Source: Bacteroidales bacterium UBA4116 (GTDB lineage Bacteria; Bacteroidota; Bacteroidia; Bacteroidales; Tannerellaceae). From it: 64,000 nt of DNA. The notes beneath the pieces were generated by a model. The model did no database searches, was not told where the DNA came from, and saw nothing but the letters and a program-made list of their open reading frames with translations. How positions within the stretch are numbered: the stretch's first letter is position 1; each line of letters opens with the position of its first letter. Both the position numbers and the translations under genes were made by a program. The stretch lies in contig DFXE01000025.1 in the NCBI GenBank assembly GCA_002381645.1, positions 67,595 to 131,594 of the forward strand. Direction: 5' to 3'. Below are positions 52,368-60,857 of this stretch, piece after piece.

Positions 52368-53747
52368 CTACATCAGCTTTTTCAAAAAATTCAATCCTTT
52401 ATAGGGCGGAAACTTTATACCGAAATCTATCCAAGTTTTGGAACTAAGTACAGAGCGTTTATGGGTAAATGTATCAAATCCGGCACGTCCGTGATAACTT
52501 CCCATGCCGCTCTCCCCTACCCCGCCAAACGGCAAATGAAGATTAGCAACATGCAGTATCGTATCATTGATGCATACGCCGCCCGACGATGTACGGGAAA
52601 TAACATCATTCGCCGTTTCCCTGTCACCAAAATAATATAAAGCCAACGGCTTATCACGGGTATTGATATACCTAACCGCATCCTCTACCTTACCTATTTC
52701 AATAACAGGAAGTACAGGACCGAAAATTTCCTCCTGCATTACCGGGGCATCCATGGACTCACACAGTAATAAGGTAGGTTCGATATATTTGCCGTTTCTG
52801 TTGGTAGTTCCGCCATACAGGATTTTTTCATTCCCGATCAGGTGAATTAACCTGTCGAAAGCTTTCCCGTTTATTATACGGGGATAATCGGGGCTTTTGG
52901 CTGCATCCTGTCCGTAAAAAGAGTGTATGAATGAAATCATCTCTTTTATAAGCGAATCTTTAACGGCAGCATGAACAAGCAGGTAATCCGGAGCAATACA
53001 GGTTTGTCCGCAATTCAGGAATTTACCCCATACAATCCGTTTAGCTGCAACTTTTATGTCAGCACTTTTATCTACAATACAAGGACTTTTACCGCCCAGT
53101 TCCAGCGTAACGGGAGTTAAATGCGGAACAGCTGCTTCCATTACAATACGCCCGGTTTTAGGACTTCCAGTAAAAAATATATAATCGAACCGTTCTTTTA
53201 AAAGCGTTTTACTCAACTCAAGACCGCCATTTAATACCCTTACATGATCCTGATCAAATACGTTTTCAATGATTTTTTTCATTACTTCAGCCGCATGAGG
53301 AGCATCTTCCGAAGGCTTCAGCGTTACCACATTACCGGCCGCCACCGCAGCAATAAGGGGAGCAAAAGATAACTGCAACGGATAATTCCATGGCGACATG
53401 ACCAGTACCAAACCATAAGGCTCCTTCACAATCCGGCTTCCCGAAGGTAAAAGATAAAAAGGAGTTGGTACCTTCTCCACCTTCGCCCATTTACGCAAGA
53501 ATTTAAGATACATATCAATCTCCTGAAGAACAAGACTCGTCTCAGTCAGATAAGTTTCATAAGCGGATTTATGCAGGTCGTTCCATAAAGCAGACTCTAT
53601 GGCGGACATTTGCGCCTTTATCTCTTCTTTCAAACGTTTAAGCGATTCCAAACGTTTGTCTACAGGACGCGTTTCACCCTTTTCAAAATATAATCGCTGC
53701 GCTGCAAGCATATTTGCAATACCGGAAAGTTCCTCATTCATATTCAA
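52368..53747 (-). CDS. Aldehyde dehydrogenase (class 3-like)
   Basis: 459 residues. NAD-binding VLVMSPWNYPLQLSFAPLIA (about 115-134), IFFTGSPKTGRIVMEAAVPH, the Glu in VTLELGGKSPCIVDKSADIK and the catalytic Cys in FLNCGQTCIAPDYLLV. The short N-terminus and the C-terminal hydrophobic stretch resemble class 3 (fatty aldehyde) dehydrogenases, which oxidise medium-chain aldehydes and sometimes sit at membranes. It is convergent with polA and divergent from ychF, whose promoter it faces. Confidence 0.93.
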   Translation of the reverse strand: MNMNEELSGIANMLAAQRLYFEKGETRPVDKRLESLKRLKEEIKAQMSAIESALWNDLHKSAYETYLTETSLVLQEIDMYLKFLRKWAKVEKVPTPFYLLPSGSRIVKEPYGLVLVMSPWNYPLQLSFAPLIAAVAAGNVVTLKPSEDAPHAAEVMKKIIENVFDQDHVRVLNGGLELSKTLLKERFDYIFFTGSPKTGRIVMEAAVPHLTPVTLELGGKSPCIVDKSADIKVAAKRIVWGKFLNCGQTCIAPDYLLVHAAVKDSLIKEMISFIHSFYGQDAAKSPDYPRIINGKAFDRLIHLIGNEKILYGGTTNRNGKYIEPTLLLCESMDAPVMQEEIFGPVLPVIEIGKVEDAVRYINTRDKPLALYYFGDRETANDVISRTSSGGVCINDTILHVANLHLPFGGVGESGMGSYHGRAGFDTFTHKRSVLSSKTWIDFGIKFPPYKGLNFLKKLM

Positions 53748-53832
53748 TGGATTGTAATAACAGACAAATATAACAGTTTACCCGTTCAATAGTTCCCTGT
53801 ACTTATTCCGGACAGAGCGGCAAAGGGAGATT

Positions 53833-53863
53833 TTTGAGTAGTTGTAATAAAAGCGTATCTTTG
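53833..53863 (+). promoter_or_regulatory. Promoter of ychF
   Basis: TTTG (53833-53836), 19 bases, TATCTTTG (53856-53863). This is a textbook Bacteroidetes promoter. Transcription would start near 53870, which excludes an upstream in-frame ATG at 53834 and supports the start at 53903. Confidence 0.8.
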
Positions 53864-53902
53864 CATTCCGATTACTATACAAATAATAAAGCATATAATT
53901 AC

Positions 53903-55006
53903 ATGGCATTACAATGTGGCATAGTAGGCCTTCCAAATGTTGGAAAATCTACCTTATTCAACTGTCTATCGAACGCAAAAGCTCAATCGGCAAACTTCCC
54001 GTTTTGTACAATCGAACCCAATGTGGGAGTCATAACCGTTCCCGACGAACGATTGAATAAATTAGCCGAACTGATACACCCCCAGAAAATAATACCCACT
54101 ACCGTCGAGATTGTCGACATTGCCGGACTGGTAAAAGGAGCAAGCAAAGGAGAAGGACTGGGAAACAAATTCCTTGCCAACATACGCGAAACAGATGCTA
54201 TCCTGCATGTCCTCCGCTGTTTCGACGACGAAAATATCGTACACGTCGACGGCAGGGTAGACCCTGTACGCGATAAAGAAATAATCGATACTGAGCTGCA
54301 GATAAAAGACCTCGAAACCGTAGACAGCCGCATAGCCAAAGTACAGAAACAGGCGCAAACCGGCGGAGATAAACAAGCCAAACTGGCCTACGAAGTACTT
54401 GTACGCTTCAAAGAAGCCCTTGAGCAGGGCAAAAGCGCCCGTACAGTGACTTTCGACACCAAAGATGAACAGAAGGTCGCCCGCGAATTATATTTGCTTA
54501 CAAGCAAGCCTGTGATGTATATTTGCAATGTCGACGAAGCAAGCGCCGTGTCAGGCAATAAGTATGTAGATGCCCTCCGTGAAGCCGTAAAAGACGAAAA
54601 CGCAGAAATACTGGTTGTGGCGGCAAAGATAGAAAGCGAGATCGCCGAATTCGAAACCTACGACGAACGGCAGATGTTCCTTTCGGAAATCGGGTTACAG
54701 GAATCGGGCGTAAACCGCCTTATTAAATCCGCTTACAAACTGCTGAACCTCGAAACATTCCTGACTGCCGGAGTACAGGAAGTACGGGCATGGACCTACC
54801 TTAAAGGCAGCAAGGCACCGCAATGCGCGGGCGTGATACATACCGACTTTGAAAAAGGATTTATCCGCGCCGAAGTCATCAAGTACGACGACTTCATCAA
54901 ATACGGCTCCGAAGCGGCAGTAAAAGAAGCCGGTAAAATGAGTGTAGAGGGCAAAGAATATGTCGTGCAGGACGGCGACATTATGCATTTCCGTTTCAAC
55001 GTATAA
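53903..55006 (+). CDS. ychF: Ribosome-associated ATPase YchF (Obg-like)
   Basis: 367 residues. G1 motif GLPNVGKSTLFN (about 9-20), G3 DIAGLVKGASKGEGLGNKFL (about 70-89), and the altered G4 NVDE (CNVDEASA) typical of YchF, which binds ATP rather than GTP. The TGS domain ends the protein (GSKAPQCAGVIHTDFEKGFI). It associates with ribosomes and takes part in the oxidative-stress response. The start is fixed by the promoter at 53833-53863. Confidence 0.97.
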   Translation: MALQCGIVGLPNVGKSTLFNCLSNAKAQSANFPFCTIEPNVGVITVPDERLNKLAELIHPQKIIPTTVEIVDIAGLVKGASKGEGLGNKFLANIRETDAILHVLRCFDDENIVHVDGRVDPVRDKEIIDTELQIKDLETVDSRIAKVQKQAQTGGDKQAKLAYEVLVRFKEALEQGKSARTVTFDTKDEQKVARELYLLTSKPVMYICNVDEASAVSGNKYVDALREAVKDENAEILVVAAKIESEIAEFETYDERQMFLSEIGLQESGVNRLIKSAYKLLNLETFLTAGVQEVRAWTYLKGSKAPQCAGVIHTDFEKGFIRAEVIKYDDFIKYGSEAAVKEAGKMSVEGKEYVVQDGDIMHFRFNV

Positions 55007-55055
55007 TTACGGCAGAAACAGCAAACAGTCAGGACGCAGAATAAAAAATAATATG

Positions 55056-55063
55056 TATGTTTG
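55056..55063 (+). promoter_or_regulatory. -7 box of the GH88 operon
   Basis: TATGTTTG, 23 bases before the ATG at 55087. The region 19-22 bases upstream lacks a clear TTTG. Confidence 0.45.
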
Positions 55064-55086
55064 TGAGAACACTTAAATTGATTCTC

Positions 55087-56283
55087 ATGAAACAAATCGC
55101 ATCCTGCTTTTTACTGGCAATAACTATATCTTTTAGCAGCTGCAGCAGGGAAGAACCTATTTCCCGAATGATTGAACGCGGATTAGAGGTTTCAACCAAA
55201 CAAGCCTTGTTAATGGCTAAACAACTGGAGCATCAGGAAGGCCGGTTACCCAAGACGATCAGCCCCGACGGTTCGTTGGAAACCAGTGGATACGGCTGGT
55301 GGTGCAGCGGCTTTTTCCCGGGCGAACTTTGGTACCTGTATGAAAACAACCCTACCGAAGAATTAAGAAAATATGCCGAACGCTACACCGGACGGGTAGA
55401 ACCCGCCAAAAACCTCACCAATACGCACGACGTTGGATTTATGCTGTTATGCAGCTATGGAAACGGTTACCGCATCACCAGGGAACCAACCTATAAAGAT
55501 GTTTTGATAACGGGCGCCCATTCACTGGCAAGCCGGTATAACCCTACGGTCTGCGCCATACGTTCCTGGGATTTCAACAACAACATCTGGCAATTCCCGG
55601 TCATTATCGATAATATGATGAACCTCGAACTATTCACCTGGGTAGCGCGTGAAACGGGAGACGAACAATTCAGCGAAATGGCAAATTCACATGCCCAAAA
55701 GACTATGGAAAACCATTTCCGGCCCGATTACAGCAGTTACCATGTCGTTTCATTCGATACGCTTACCGGCAATGCACACATACGGCAAACCCACCAGGGT
55801 TTCTCCAACGAGTCCGCATGGGCAAGAGGACAAGCGTGGGGCTTATACGGATACACCATGATGACACGTGAAACCGGAAAACCCGAATATGCGAACCAGG
55901 CGCGCCAGATCGCCGCTTTCCTCATGGATCATCCCAATATGCCGGAAGATAAAGTTCCCTACTGGGATTTTGATGCGCCTGCAAATAATATCATCACACC
56001 GTTACGCGACGCTTCCGCCGCTGCTATTATGGCTTCTGCCCTACTCGAACTGAGCGTGCTGGAAAACAACGAATTCGGCAAGCGTTGCCGAACATTTGCC
56101 GAACAGCAACTCCGTTCTTTATCATCACCCGCCTACCTGGCCGAACCGGGTACCAATCAATATTTCACATTGATGCATTCAACCGGCCACCTGCCTGGTG
56201 ATTCCGAAGTAGATGTACCTTTAACCTATGCAGATTACTACTATGTGGAAGCACTTATGCGACTGAAAAAATTAATCAATTAA
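55087..56283 (+). CDS. Glycoside hydrolase family 88 (unsaturated glucuronyl hydrolase) lipoprotein
   Basis: 398 residues from the ATG at 55087, which gives a lipoprotein leader ending ISFSSCSRE (Cys18); an upstream in-frame ATG at 55057 is less likely. The two catalytic-region aspartates lie in LTNTHDVGFMLLCSYGNGYR (about 110-129) and FPVIIDNMMNLELFTWVA (about 172-189). GFSNESAWARGQAWGLYGY also matches the family. Enzymes of this family remove 4,5-unsaturated uronic acids from the ends of polysaccharide-lyase products of hyaluronan, heparin or ulvan. It acts at the cell surface or periplasm. A TolB-like gene follows. There are no SusC/D genes in the window. Confidence 0.92.
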   Translation: MKQIASCFLLAITISFSSCSREEPISRMIERGLEVSTKQALLMAKQLEHQEGRLPKTISPDGSLETSGYGWWCSGFFPGELWYLYENNPTEELRKYAERYTGRVEPAKNLTNTHDVGFMLLCSYGNGYRITREPTYKDVLITGAHSLASRYNPTVCAIRSWDFNNNIWQFPVIIDNMMNLELFTWVARETGDEQFSEMANSHAQKTMENHFRPDYSSYHVVSFDTLTGNAHIRQTHQGFSNESAWARGQAWGLYGYTMMTRETGKPEYANQARQIAAFLMDHPNMPEDKVPYWDFDAPANNIITPLRDASAAAIMASALLELSVLENNEFGKRCRTFAEQQLRSLSSPAYLAEPGTNQYFTLMHSTGHLPGDSEVDVPLTYADYYYVEALMRLKKLIN

Positions 56284-56321
56284 TTCTCAATATCCGTTTA
56301 ACAAATTAAACAATGAACCAC

Positions 56322-57236
56322 ATGAAACGTATTTTGATTTGGATTACCTGCGCATTATGCGGTACATACGCCATGCAGGCGCAGAACAGTAAAGTAACCA
56401 GTATCCTGGAGATCATGGACATTACAACCGGTAAACGAACCGTTGTAAAAGAGTTTCCTTTCCTTATCGAAGCGCCCAACTGGACAACCGACGGCAATTG
56501 GCTGATATACAACAGCAGAGGAAAATTATACAAGCTCTCCCCTACTTCACCTGCCGAACCGGTCGAAATCAACACCGATTATGGTTACCGCTGCAATAAC
56601 GACCATGTATTATCGGCCGACGGAAAGCAAATAGCTATCAGCCATGGTACAAAAGAAGACGGTAAATCACGCATCTATACCCTACCGATAGAAGGCGGCA
56701 TACCCCGTTTAATTACACCTATGGCTCCAAGCTACCTGCACGGATGGAGCCCCGACGGCAAATATCTTGCCTATTGTGCCGACAGGAAAGGCAATTACGA
56801 TGTATACGTTATTCCTGCCGAAGGAGGCGAAGAAGTACGCCTGACTACAGCGGAAGGATTGGACGACGGGCCGGAATATTCGCCCTGCGGACAATACATC
56901 TGGTTTAATTCCGTACGTAGCGGATTGATGCAGGTATGGCGTATGAAAGCCGACGGCAGCGAACAAACACAGATGACCTTCGACGAAACCCGTAACTCAT
57001 GGTTTCCGCATGTATCGCCCGATGGCAAAACAGTTGTCTATATCGCATATAAGAAAGGCGACGTAAAACCGGGAGACCACCCTGCAAACAAAAATGTAGA
57101 ACTTCTCCGGATGCCTTCAGCCGGCGGCGAACCCAAGGTTATAACACAACTATTCGGAGGTCAGGGCAGCCTCAACGTTAATTCATGGGCTCCTGACAGC
57201 AAACGGTTTGCATTTGTAAGTTACCGTCTCGATTAA
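56322..57236 (+). CDS. TolB/PD40-repeat secreted protein
   Basis: 304 residues from the ATG at 56322, which places the signal peptide (ending CGTYAMQAQ) at its start; an ATG three codons upstream is possible. The mature part is a beta-propeller of PD40/WD40-like repeats: WTTDGNWLIYNSRGKLYKLS, WSPDGKYLAYCADRKGNYDV, YSPCGQYIWFNSVRSGLMQV and VSPDGKTVVYIAYKKGDVKP. Such propellers in glycan-degradation loci bind or process sugars or act as scaffolds; the actual role is unknown. It lies 38 bases after the GH88 gene on the same strand. Confidence 0.9.
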   Translation: MKRILIWITCALCGTYAMQAQNSKVTSILEIMDITTGKRTVVKEFPFLIEAPNWTTDGNWLIYNSRGKLYKLSPTSPAEPVEINTDYGYRCNNDHVLSADGKQIAISHGTKEDGKSRIYTLPIEGGIPRLITPMAPSYLHGWSPDGKYLAYCADRKGNYDVYVIPAEGGEEVRLTTAEGLDDGPEYSPCGQYIWFNSVRSGLMQVWRMKADGSEQTQMTFDETRNSWFPHVSPDGKTVVYIAYKKGDVKPGDHPANKNVELLRMPSAGGEPKVITQLFGGQGSLNVNSWAPDSKRFAFVSYRLD

Positions 57237-57252
57237 GATAAATAAACCCTGT

Positions 57253-57340
57253 TAAACGGGACACGTCCTAAAATAAACGGGACGCGTCCCATAAAATATA
57301 GCTCCCGTCCCGTTTATTTTAGGACGGGAGCTATTTTTTA
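57253..57340. repeat. Array of 21-22 bp units (array 2), with alternative hairpins
   Basis: Four tandem units, about 22 bp each. Units 1 and 2 carry the near-palindromes GGACACGTCC and GGGACGCGTCCC, 21 bp apart. Units 3 and 4 are the complementary strand's version (CTCCCGTCCCG, GGACGGGAG). A 17-bp inverted repeat (57268-57284 with 57306-57322) competes with the terminator hairpin below. It lies between the TolB-like gene and the sigma-factor gene. Confidence 0.7.
57298..57340 (+). terminator. Terminator between the TolB-like gene and the sigma gene
   Basis: A 13-bp perfect stem (57298-57310 with 57322-57334), 11-base loop, followed by a run of T. Its left arm overlaps the right arm of the 17-bp helix of array 2, so the two structures cannot form together. 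Confidence 0.85.
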
Positions 57341-57419
57341 ACAGATGTGTTGTAACAATTGCTAAGGATCACCCGTCTTCAGAGAAAAAGAACGTAATTA
57401 GCGGATTAAATATATCAGA

Positions 57420-57941
57420 ATGGACTCTGAAAGCTTTAAAAAACAATTTCTACCGTTGCACCCGCGGCTCTACAGGATTGCCTACGCGTTGACGGAAAAC
57501 GCACAGGATGCCGAAGATATCCTTCAGGACGCATACTGTAAACTTTGGAATAAGCGGAAAGAACTGGTTCAGATCGTAAATAAAGAAGCTTTTTGTGTGA
57601 CGCTGGTAAAAAACCTTTGCTACGACCTGATCCGTTCGCCGAGGTATAAACGCAATGAAGATATTACCGAAAATATAGCTTTAGCCGCGACGTTCTCGCC
57701 TGAATCCGAAACGATAGGAAAAGACGAATTAAGACAAGTCAGGCTATGGATAGAACAGCTTCCCGAAAACCAACGGCAAGTGATCAGGCTGAAAGGCATA
57801 GACGATTGCTCGTTGGAAGAAATTGAAGAAATTACAGGATTAAGCGCCGTCAATGTACGGGTACTTTTATCACGGGCACGGAAAATAATCCGTGAAAAAT
57901 ATGAAAAATTAATGATGTATGAACGAGAAAAAGTTAGATAA
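57420..57941 (+). CDS. RNA polymerase sigma factor (ECF type)
   Basis: 173 residues with two sigma-70 regions: region 2 (about 20-75, LYRIAYALTENAQDAEDILQ and KLWNKRKELVQ) and region 4 near the end (QLPENQRQVIRLKGIDDCSL, then EEITGLSAVNVRVLLSRAR). The absence of region 3 shows the extracytoplasmic-function type. The next gene overlaps it by 23 bases and encodes a one-pass membrane protein, the usual place of an anti-sigma factor. The regulon is not readable from the window. Confidence 0.93.
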   Translation: MDSESFKKQFLPLHPRLYRIAYALTENAQDAEDILQDAYCKLWNKRKELVQIVNKEAFCVTLVKNLCYDLIRSPRYKRNEDITENIALAATFSPESETIGKDELRQVRLWIEQLPENQRQVIRLKGIDDCSLEEIEEITGLSAVNVRVLLSRARKIIREKYEKLMMYEREKVR

Positions 57942-58317
57942 ATTAATTCATAAAGCAGCCCATATCCCCATTCCCGAAGGATTGGAAAAACGGCTTGAAA
58001 ATCAAATCGATTTGTATGCTGCTGCGGAAAAGAAAAAAAGTTTCCGACCCTATTATATATGGTCTGCAAGTGCAGCCGCAGGTGTTTTACTTGGCATCGG
58101 TATCTTTATTTCTACTGTATATAATGCTAATAATCAAAAGATAGCAGATACCTATTCCGATCCCCGGGAAGCGTCTTTAGTGGCAGAAAAGGCACTAACC
58201 TTTATGTCGGTTCAACTCAATGCGGGATTGGAGCAATTAACCGATGCAGGACAGGAAATGGAGAAAATAAATAACATATTAAATAAACACTTTAATGATC
58301 AGCAACATGAAAACTAA
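57919..58317 (+). CDS. Probable membrane-bound anti-sigma factor
   Basis: 132 residues. A short cytoplasmic N-terminus of about 47 residues (IPEGLEKRLENQIDLY) precedes one membrane segment (about 50-68, SASAAAGVLLGIGIFISTV), and the rest lies outside. This topology and the 23-base overlap with the sigma-factor gene make an anti-sigma factor likely, although no classical zinc-binding motif is visible. The C-terminal part is helical. It overlaps the DUF4252 gene by 11 bases. Confidence 0.75.
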   Translation: MNEKKLDKLIHKAAHIPIPEGLEKRLENQIDLYAAAEKKKSFRPYYIWSASAAAGVLLGIGIFISTVYNANNQKIADTYSDPREASLVAEKALTFMSVQLNAGLEQLTDAGQEMEKINNILNKHFNDQQHEN

Positions 58318-58768
58318 GTATCTGATTATTTGCTTTTGCCTGTTAAGCGCGGGCATGTCGTACGCACAGAATAAACTGTTCGACAAGTACGCCGAAATGG
58401 AAAATATAACATCCGTTTATATCTCCAAAGCTATGTTTGAAATGATGCCTAAAATAGAAACGGAGGGCCTGAACCTGATGAATATGATCGGGAAGATCGA
58501 ATCGTTACAGGTTATTTCATCCCAGCAACAGGACCAAATACCCCAGATGCGGAAAGACTTTACAAAACTTGTCGATTCCAAACACCAGGAGTTGATGAGG
58601 GTGAGAAACGGCAAAACCCGCGCTACTTTTTACGCAAACATGAAAGGCGACCAGATAAAGGACCTTCTTATGCTTGCCGAAGCCGACACGAGTTTTACGG
58701 TAATCCAACTGCTGGGTAATTTCTCCCTCAAAGATGTACAGGAAATTACCAAAAACATGGAAAAATAA
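58307..58768 (+). CDS. DUF4252-family secreted protein
   Basis: 153 residues from the ATG at 58307, which gives a signal peptide ending SAGMSYAQ. The mature part matches the DUF4252 family: FDKYAEMENITSVYISKAMF, EIKGD-like NMKGDQIKDLLMLAEADTSF and VIQLLGNFSLKDVQEITKNM. Function unknown; the family commonly accompanies sigma/anti-sigma pairs in Bacteroidales. It ends at 58768, directly next to the stop of the facing barrel gene at 58769, with no intergenic base. Confidence 0.85.
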   Translation: MKTKYLIICFCLLSAGMSYAQNKLFDKYAEMENITSVYISKAMFEMMPKIETEGLNLMNMIGKIESLQVISSQQQDQIPQMRKDFTKLVDSKHQELMRVRNGKTRATFYANMKGDQIKDLLMLAEADTSFTVIQLLGNFSLKDVQEITKNMEK

Positions 58769-59467
58769 TCAATTGACGATCTTACCGAACCGCAATCCGA
58801 AACGAATACCTAAAAGGAAGGTTATACCCCGGTATCCCATGCTGTGCATCGTGTTGCCGGGGTGATATTTATTTTTGTCGAAAAAACCATAGCTCACCCC
58901 TAACCCGGTATACAGGTCTATCAGGAAACCTCCCGTCCATGCCGGCTGTATTCCTATACATACATTTCCACCTAATTTATTGATGTGCTGGGTAAACTCC
59001 CTGTAATTAGGTTCATAATAGGTAAGCCCGTCTTCCTCAAAACCCACAAATTCCCAATCGTCGTATTTCACATTAAAATAATGATAGGTAATTCCCCCCG
59101 AAATATAAAGGAAATTCGCCGAGGGAAAGCCAAACCATTTATAATCGGCGCCTATTCCGGCCCCTGTAATTTTGTTCAGCATGTCAATGTCATCGAACAA
59201 CAACGTATTCCAGGTTCCCCCGTCCTCCTTGCGTGGCAAGCGGTATCCGGTCAAACTAACCTGTAATAATTTACGCGGATCATTCCGGATCGCCTTTTCA
59301 AAATCCAGCCGTAGCCCATTATTAATAAAATAAAGCGGTTGAATAGATATTCCGTATTTATATCCCTTCTTCTCCTTAACGGATATGGGTGCCTGTTCCT
59401 GGGCTTCCGATAAGAACGGAAAAAGAAAAGACAGTATCAGGGCAGTGCAACATATATATTTCTTCAT
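58769..59467 (-). CDS. Small outer-membrane beta-barrel protein, function unknown
   Basis: 232 residues. Signal peptide (about 1-22, ending FLSEAQEQA), then alternating aromatic strands such as YKYGISIQPLYFINNGLRLD, ISGGITYHYFNVKYDDWEF and GITFLLGIRFGLRF near the C-terminus. This suits an 8-stranded barrel of the OMP family. It overlaps the LVIVD gene by 4 bases and so belongs to a three-gene operon. Its stop faces and abuts that of the DUF4252 gene. No specific family recognised. Confidence 0.75.
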   Translation of the reverse strand: MKKYICCTALILSFLFPFLSEAQEQAPISVKEKKGYKYGISIQPLYFINNGLRLDFEKAIRNDPRKLLQVSLTGYRLPRKEDGGTWNTLLFDDIDMLNKITGAGIGADYKWFGFPSANFLYISGGITYHYFNVKYDDWEFVGFEEDGLTYYEPNYREFTQHINKLGGNVCIGIQPAWTGGFLIDLYTGLGVSYGFFDKNKYHPGNTMHSMGYRGITFLLGIRFGLRFGKIVN

Positions 59468-60261
59468 AGGGCATCCCGGTCTATTTCGATTTTACTGATC
59501 AACGATAGTTTATCCGAGCGGTAATCGAACTGATACAAACCGTCGGCCCCTGTCAGGAGCAATAATCCGTTCAGCGGTATCACATCATACGCATCAATAT
59601 CCGCCGCAGCCGGGATATGCGAAAGGTCGTCCGTCCATACCGGTTTTTCAGGATCCGATACATCATATACGCGCAATCCGTCGTCACAGATAAATAATTT
59701 CGTACCGTCTATCCCCAGTCCGCGCGGATGCCTGAAACCGGTTTCCGTATGGATCAGCACCGGTTCAGAAGGATTTTCAATGTTATAGATATGCAACACA
59801 TTGGATGTACGGCCGCAATTCATATTCTCACTGTTCAGGGTAACATACGCATAATTACCGGAGGCTACCACCGGGTCGCAACTCCTTATATGGGTTACAT
59901 ACGACATTTCCTGCGGATAATCGGGGCGGGTAATATTGAATACATACATCCCGTTTTGCGAACCGATAAAAAGCAGTGTATCCATAGGAAAGATCGTTTC
60001 GATACCAATATCCAGGTACTGGTCTTTCCCTCTCTGGTATTGCGGATTTTCAGCCTCAGAAATGTCAAACAGTTTCAGTGAATTATAATCTACCGTATAC
60101 AGATAATCGCCTTTTACGGTAAAACGCGCCATCGATCCTCCCGTTCCTCCGTTGCCGTCATTTGCAGAAGGTCCTCCATCCGACTCGCTATTACATCCGG
60201 TACTGAACAATACAGAGGCAAATAATATTCCTATGGCAGTTATCAGGGTTATTTTTTTCAT
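59464..60261 (-). CDS. LVIVD-repeat lipoprotein
   Basis: 265 residues from the ATG at 60261, the start that gives a lipoprotein leader (ASVLFSTGCNSES; Cys23). The rest consists of LVIVD-type beta-propeller units: DYLYTVDYNSLKLFDISEAE, LLFIGSQNGMYVFNITRPDY, TSNVLHIYNIENPSEPVLIH and KLFICDDGLRVYDVSDPEKP. Such propellers lie at the cell surface of Bacteroidetes; ligands are unknown. It starts 5 bases after the stop of the related 184-codon gene in front and overlaps the barrel gene by 4 bases. The two LVIVD genes may have come from one ancestral gene. Confidence 0.9.
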   Translation of the reverse strand: MKKITLITAIGILFASVLFSTGCNSESDGGPSANDGNGGTGGSMARFTVKGDYLYTVDYNSLKLFDISEAENPQYQRGKDQYLDIGIETIFPMDTLLFIGSQNGMYVFNITRPDYPQEMSYVTHIRSCDPVVASGNYAYVTLNSENMNCGRTSNVLHIYNIENPSEPVLIHTETGFRHPRGLGIDGTKLFICDDGLRVYDVSDPEKPVWTDDLSHIPAAADIDAYDVIPLNGLLLLTGADGLYQFDYRSDKLSLISKIEIDRDAL

Positions 60262-60266
60262 ATTCT

Positions 60267-60761
60267 TCAATTTCTTGTTATCTTTTTCCATTCTACGATC
60301 ACCATATTTTCTTCCCGTGGATGATAATTAAATGTATTATCAGGAGCCAACGGCTCAGGAAACATATTTTTTACCCGTTTGGTCACTTCTTTCCGTGAAA
60401 GGCTGAAAGCTACCAGGTCCACCGAATTATCCAGGTACAGTACATCATCTTTCACAGCCATATCGATACAACCCGGAGCCGTTATAAAACCTTCCTTTAC
60501 CGGATTTGCCGGATCGCTGTTATTGATCACATGAACCCCCTTATACCGTTCGTTGATATAGATATAAGGAGACTTGTAATATATCTTTCCGGGATGAACC
60601 ATTTTCCGTGCCTGGTCTTTATAGGCAACGGAATTCTCCAGATCGGAGCGTTTCATGTATACAGGTTCATAGTCGCCGTACTTAGGCGTCGGCCCTACAA
60701 AGCCGGAAAACACCATATTCAATGAAAACAGCAGCAGTAACAAAAATGTGATTCTTTTCAT
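60267..60761 (-). CDS. Short LVIVD-related secreted protein
   Basis: 164 residues from the ATG at 60761, the start of a clear signal peptide (MKRITFLLLLLFSLNMVFSG); an in-frame ATG at 60821 is less likely. The mature part contains GKIYYKSPYIYINERYKGVH, VINNSDPANPVKEGFI and CIDMAVKDDVLYLDNSVDLV, all similar to the first blades of LVIVD propellers. It looks like a partial propeller and probably works with the LVIVD lipoprotein that follows after 5 bases. Confidence 0.75.
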   Translation of the reverse strand: MKRITFLLLLLFSLNMVFSGFVGPTPKYGDYEPVYMKRSDLENSVAYKDQARKMVHPGKIYYKSPYIYINERYKGVHVINNSDPANPVKEGFITAPGCIDMAVKDDVLYLDNSVDLVAFSLSRKEVTKRVKNMFPEPLAPDNTFNYHPREENMVIVEWKKITRN

Positions 60762-60857
60762 TCGTTTACAATTTATGTGATTTTGTCCGTTCACATAAAT
60801 AGATGAAGTAAGCCGCAGCAATGCTGCATATTACCTGAAAAACGTTTACCGCAGGGG

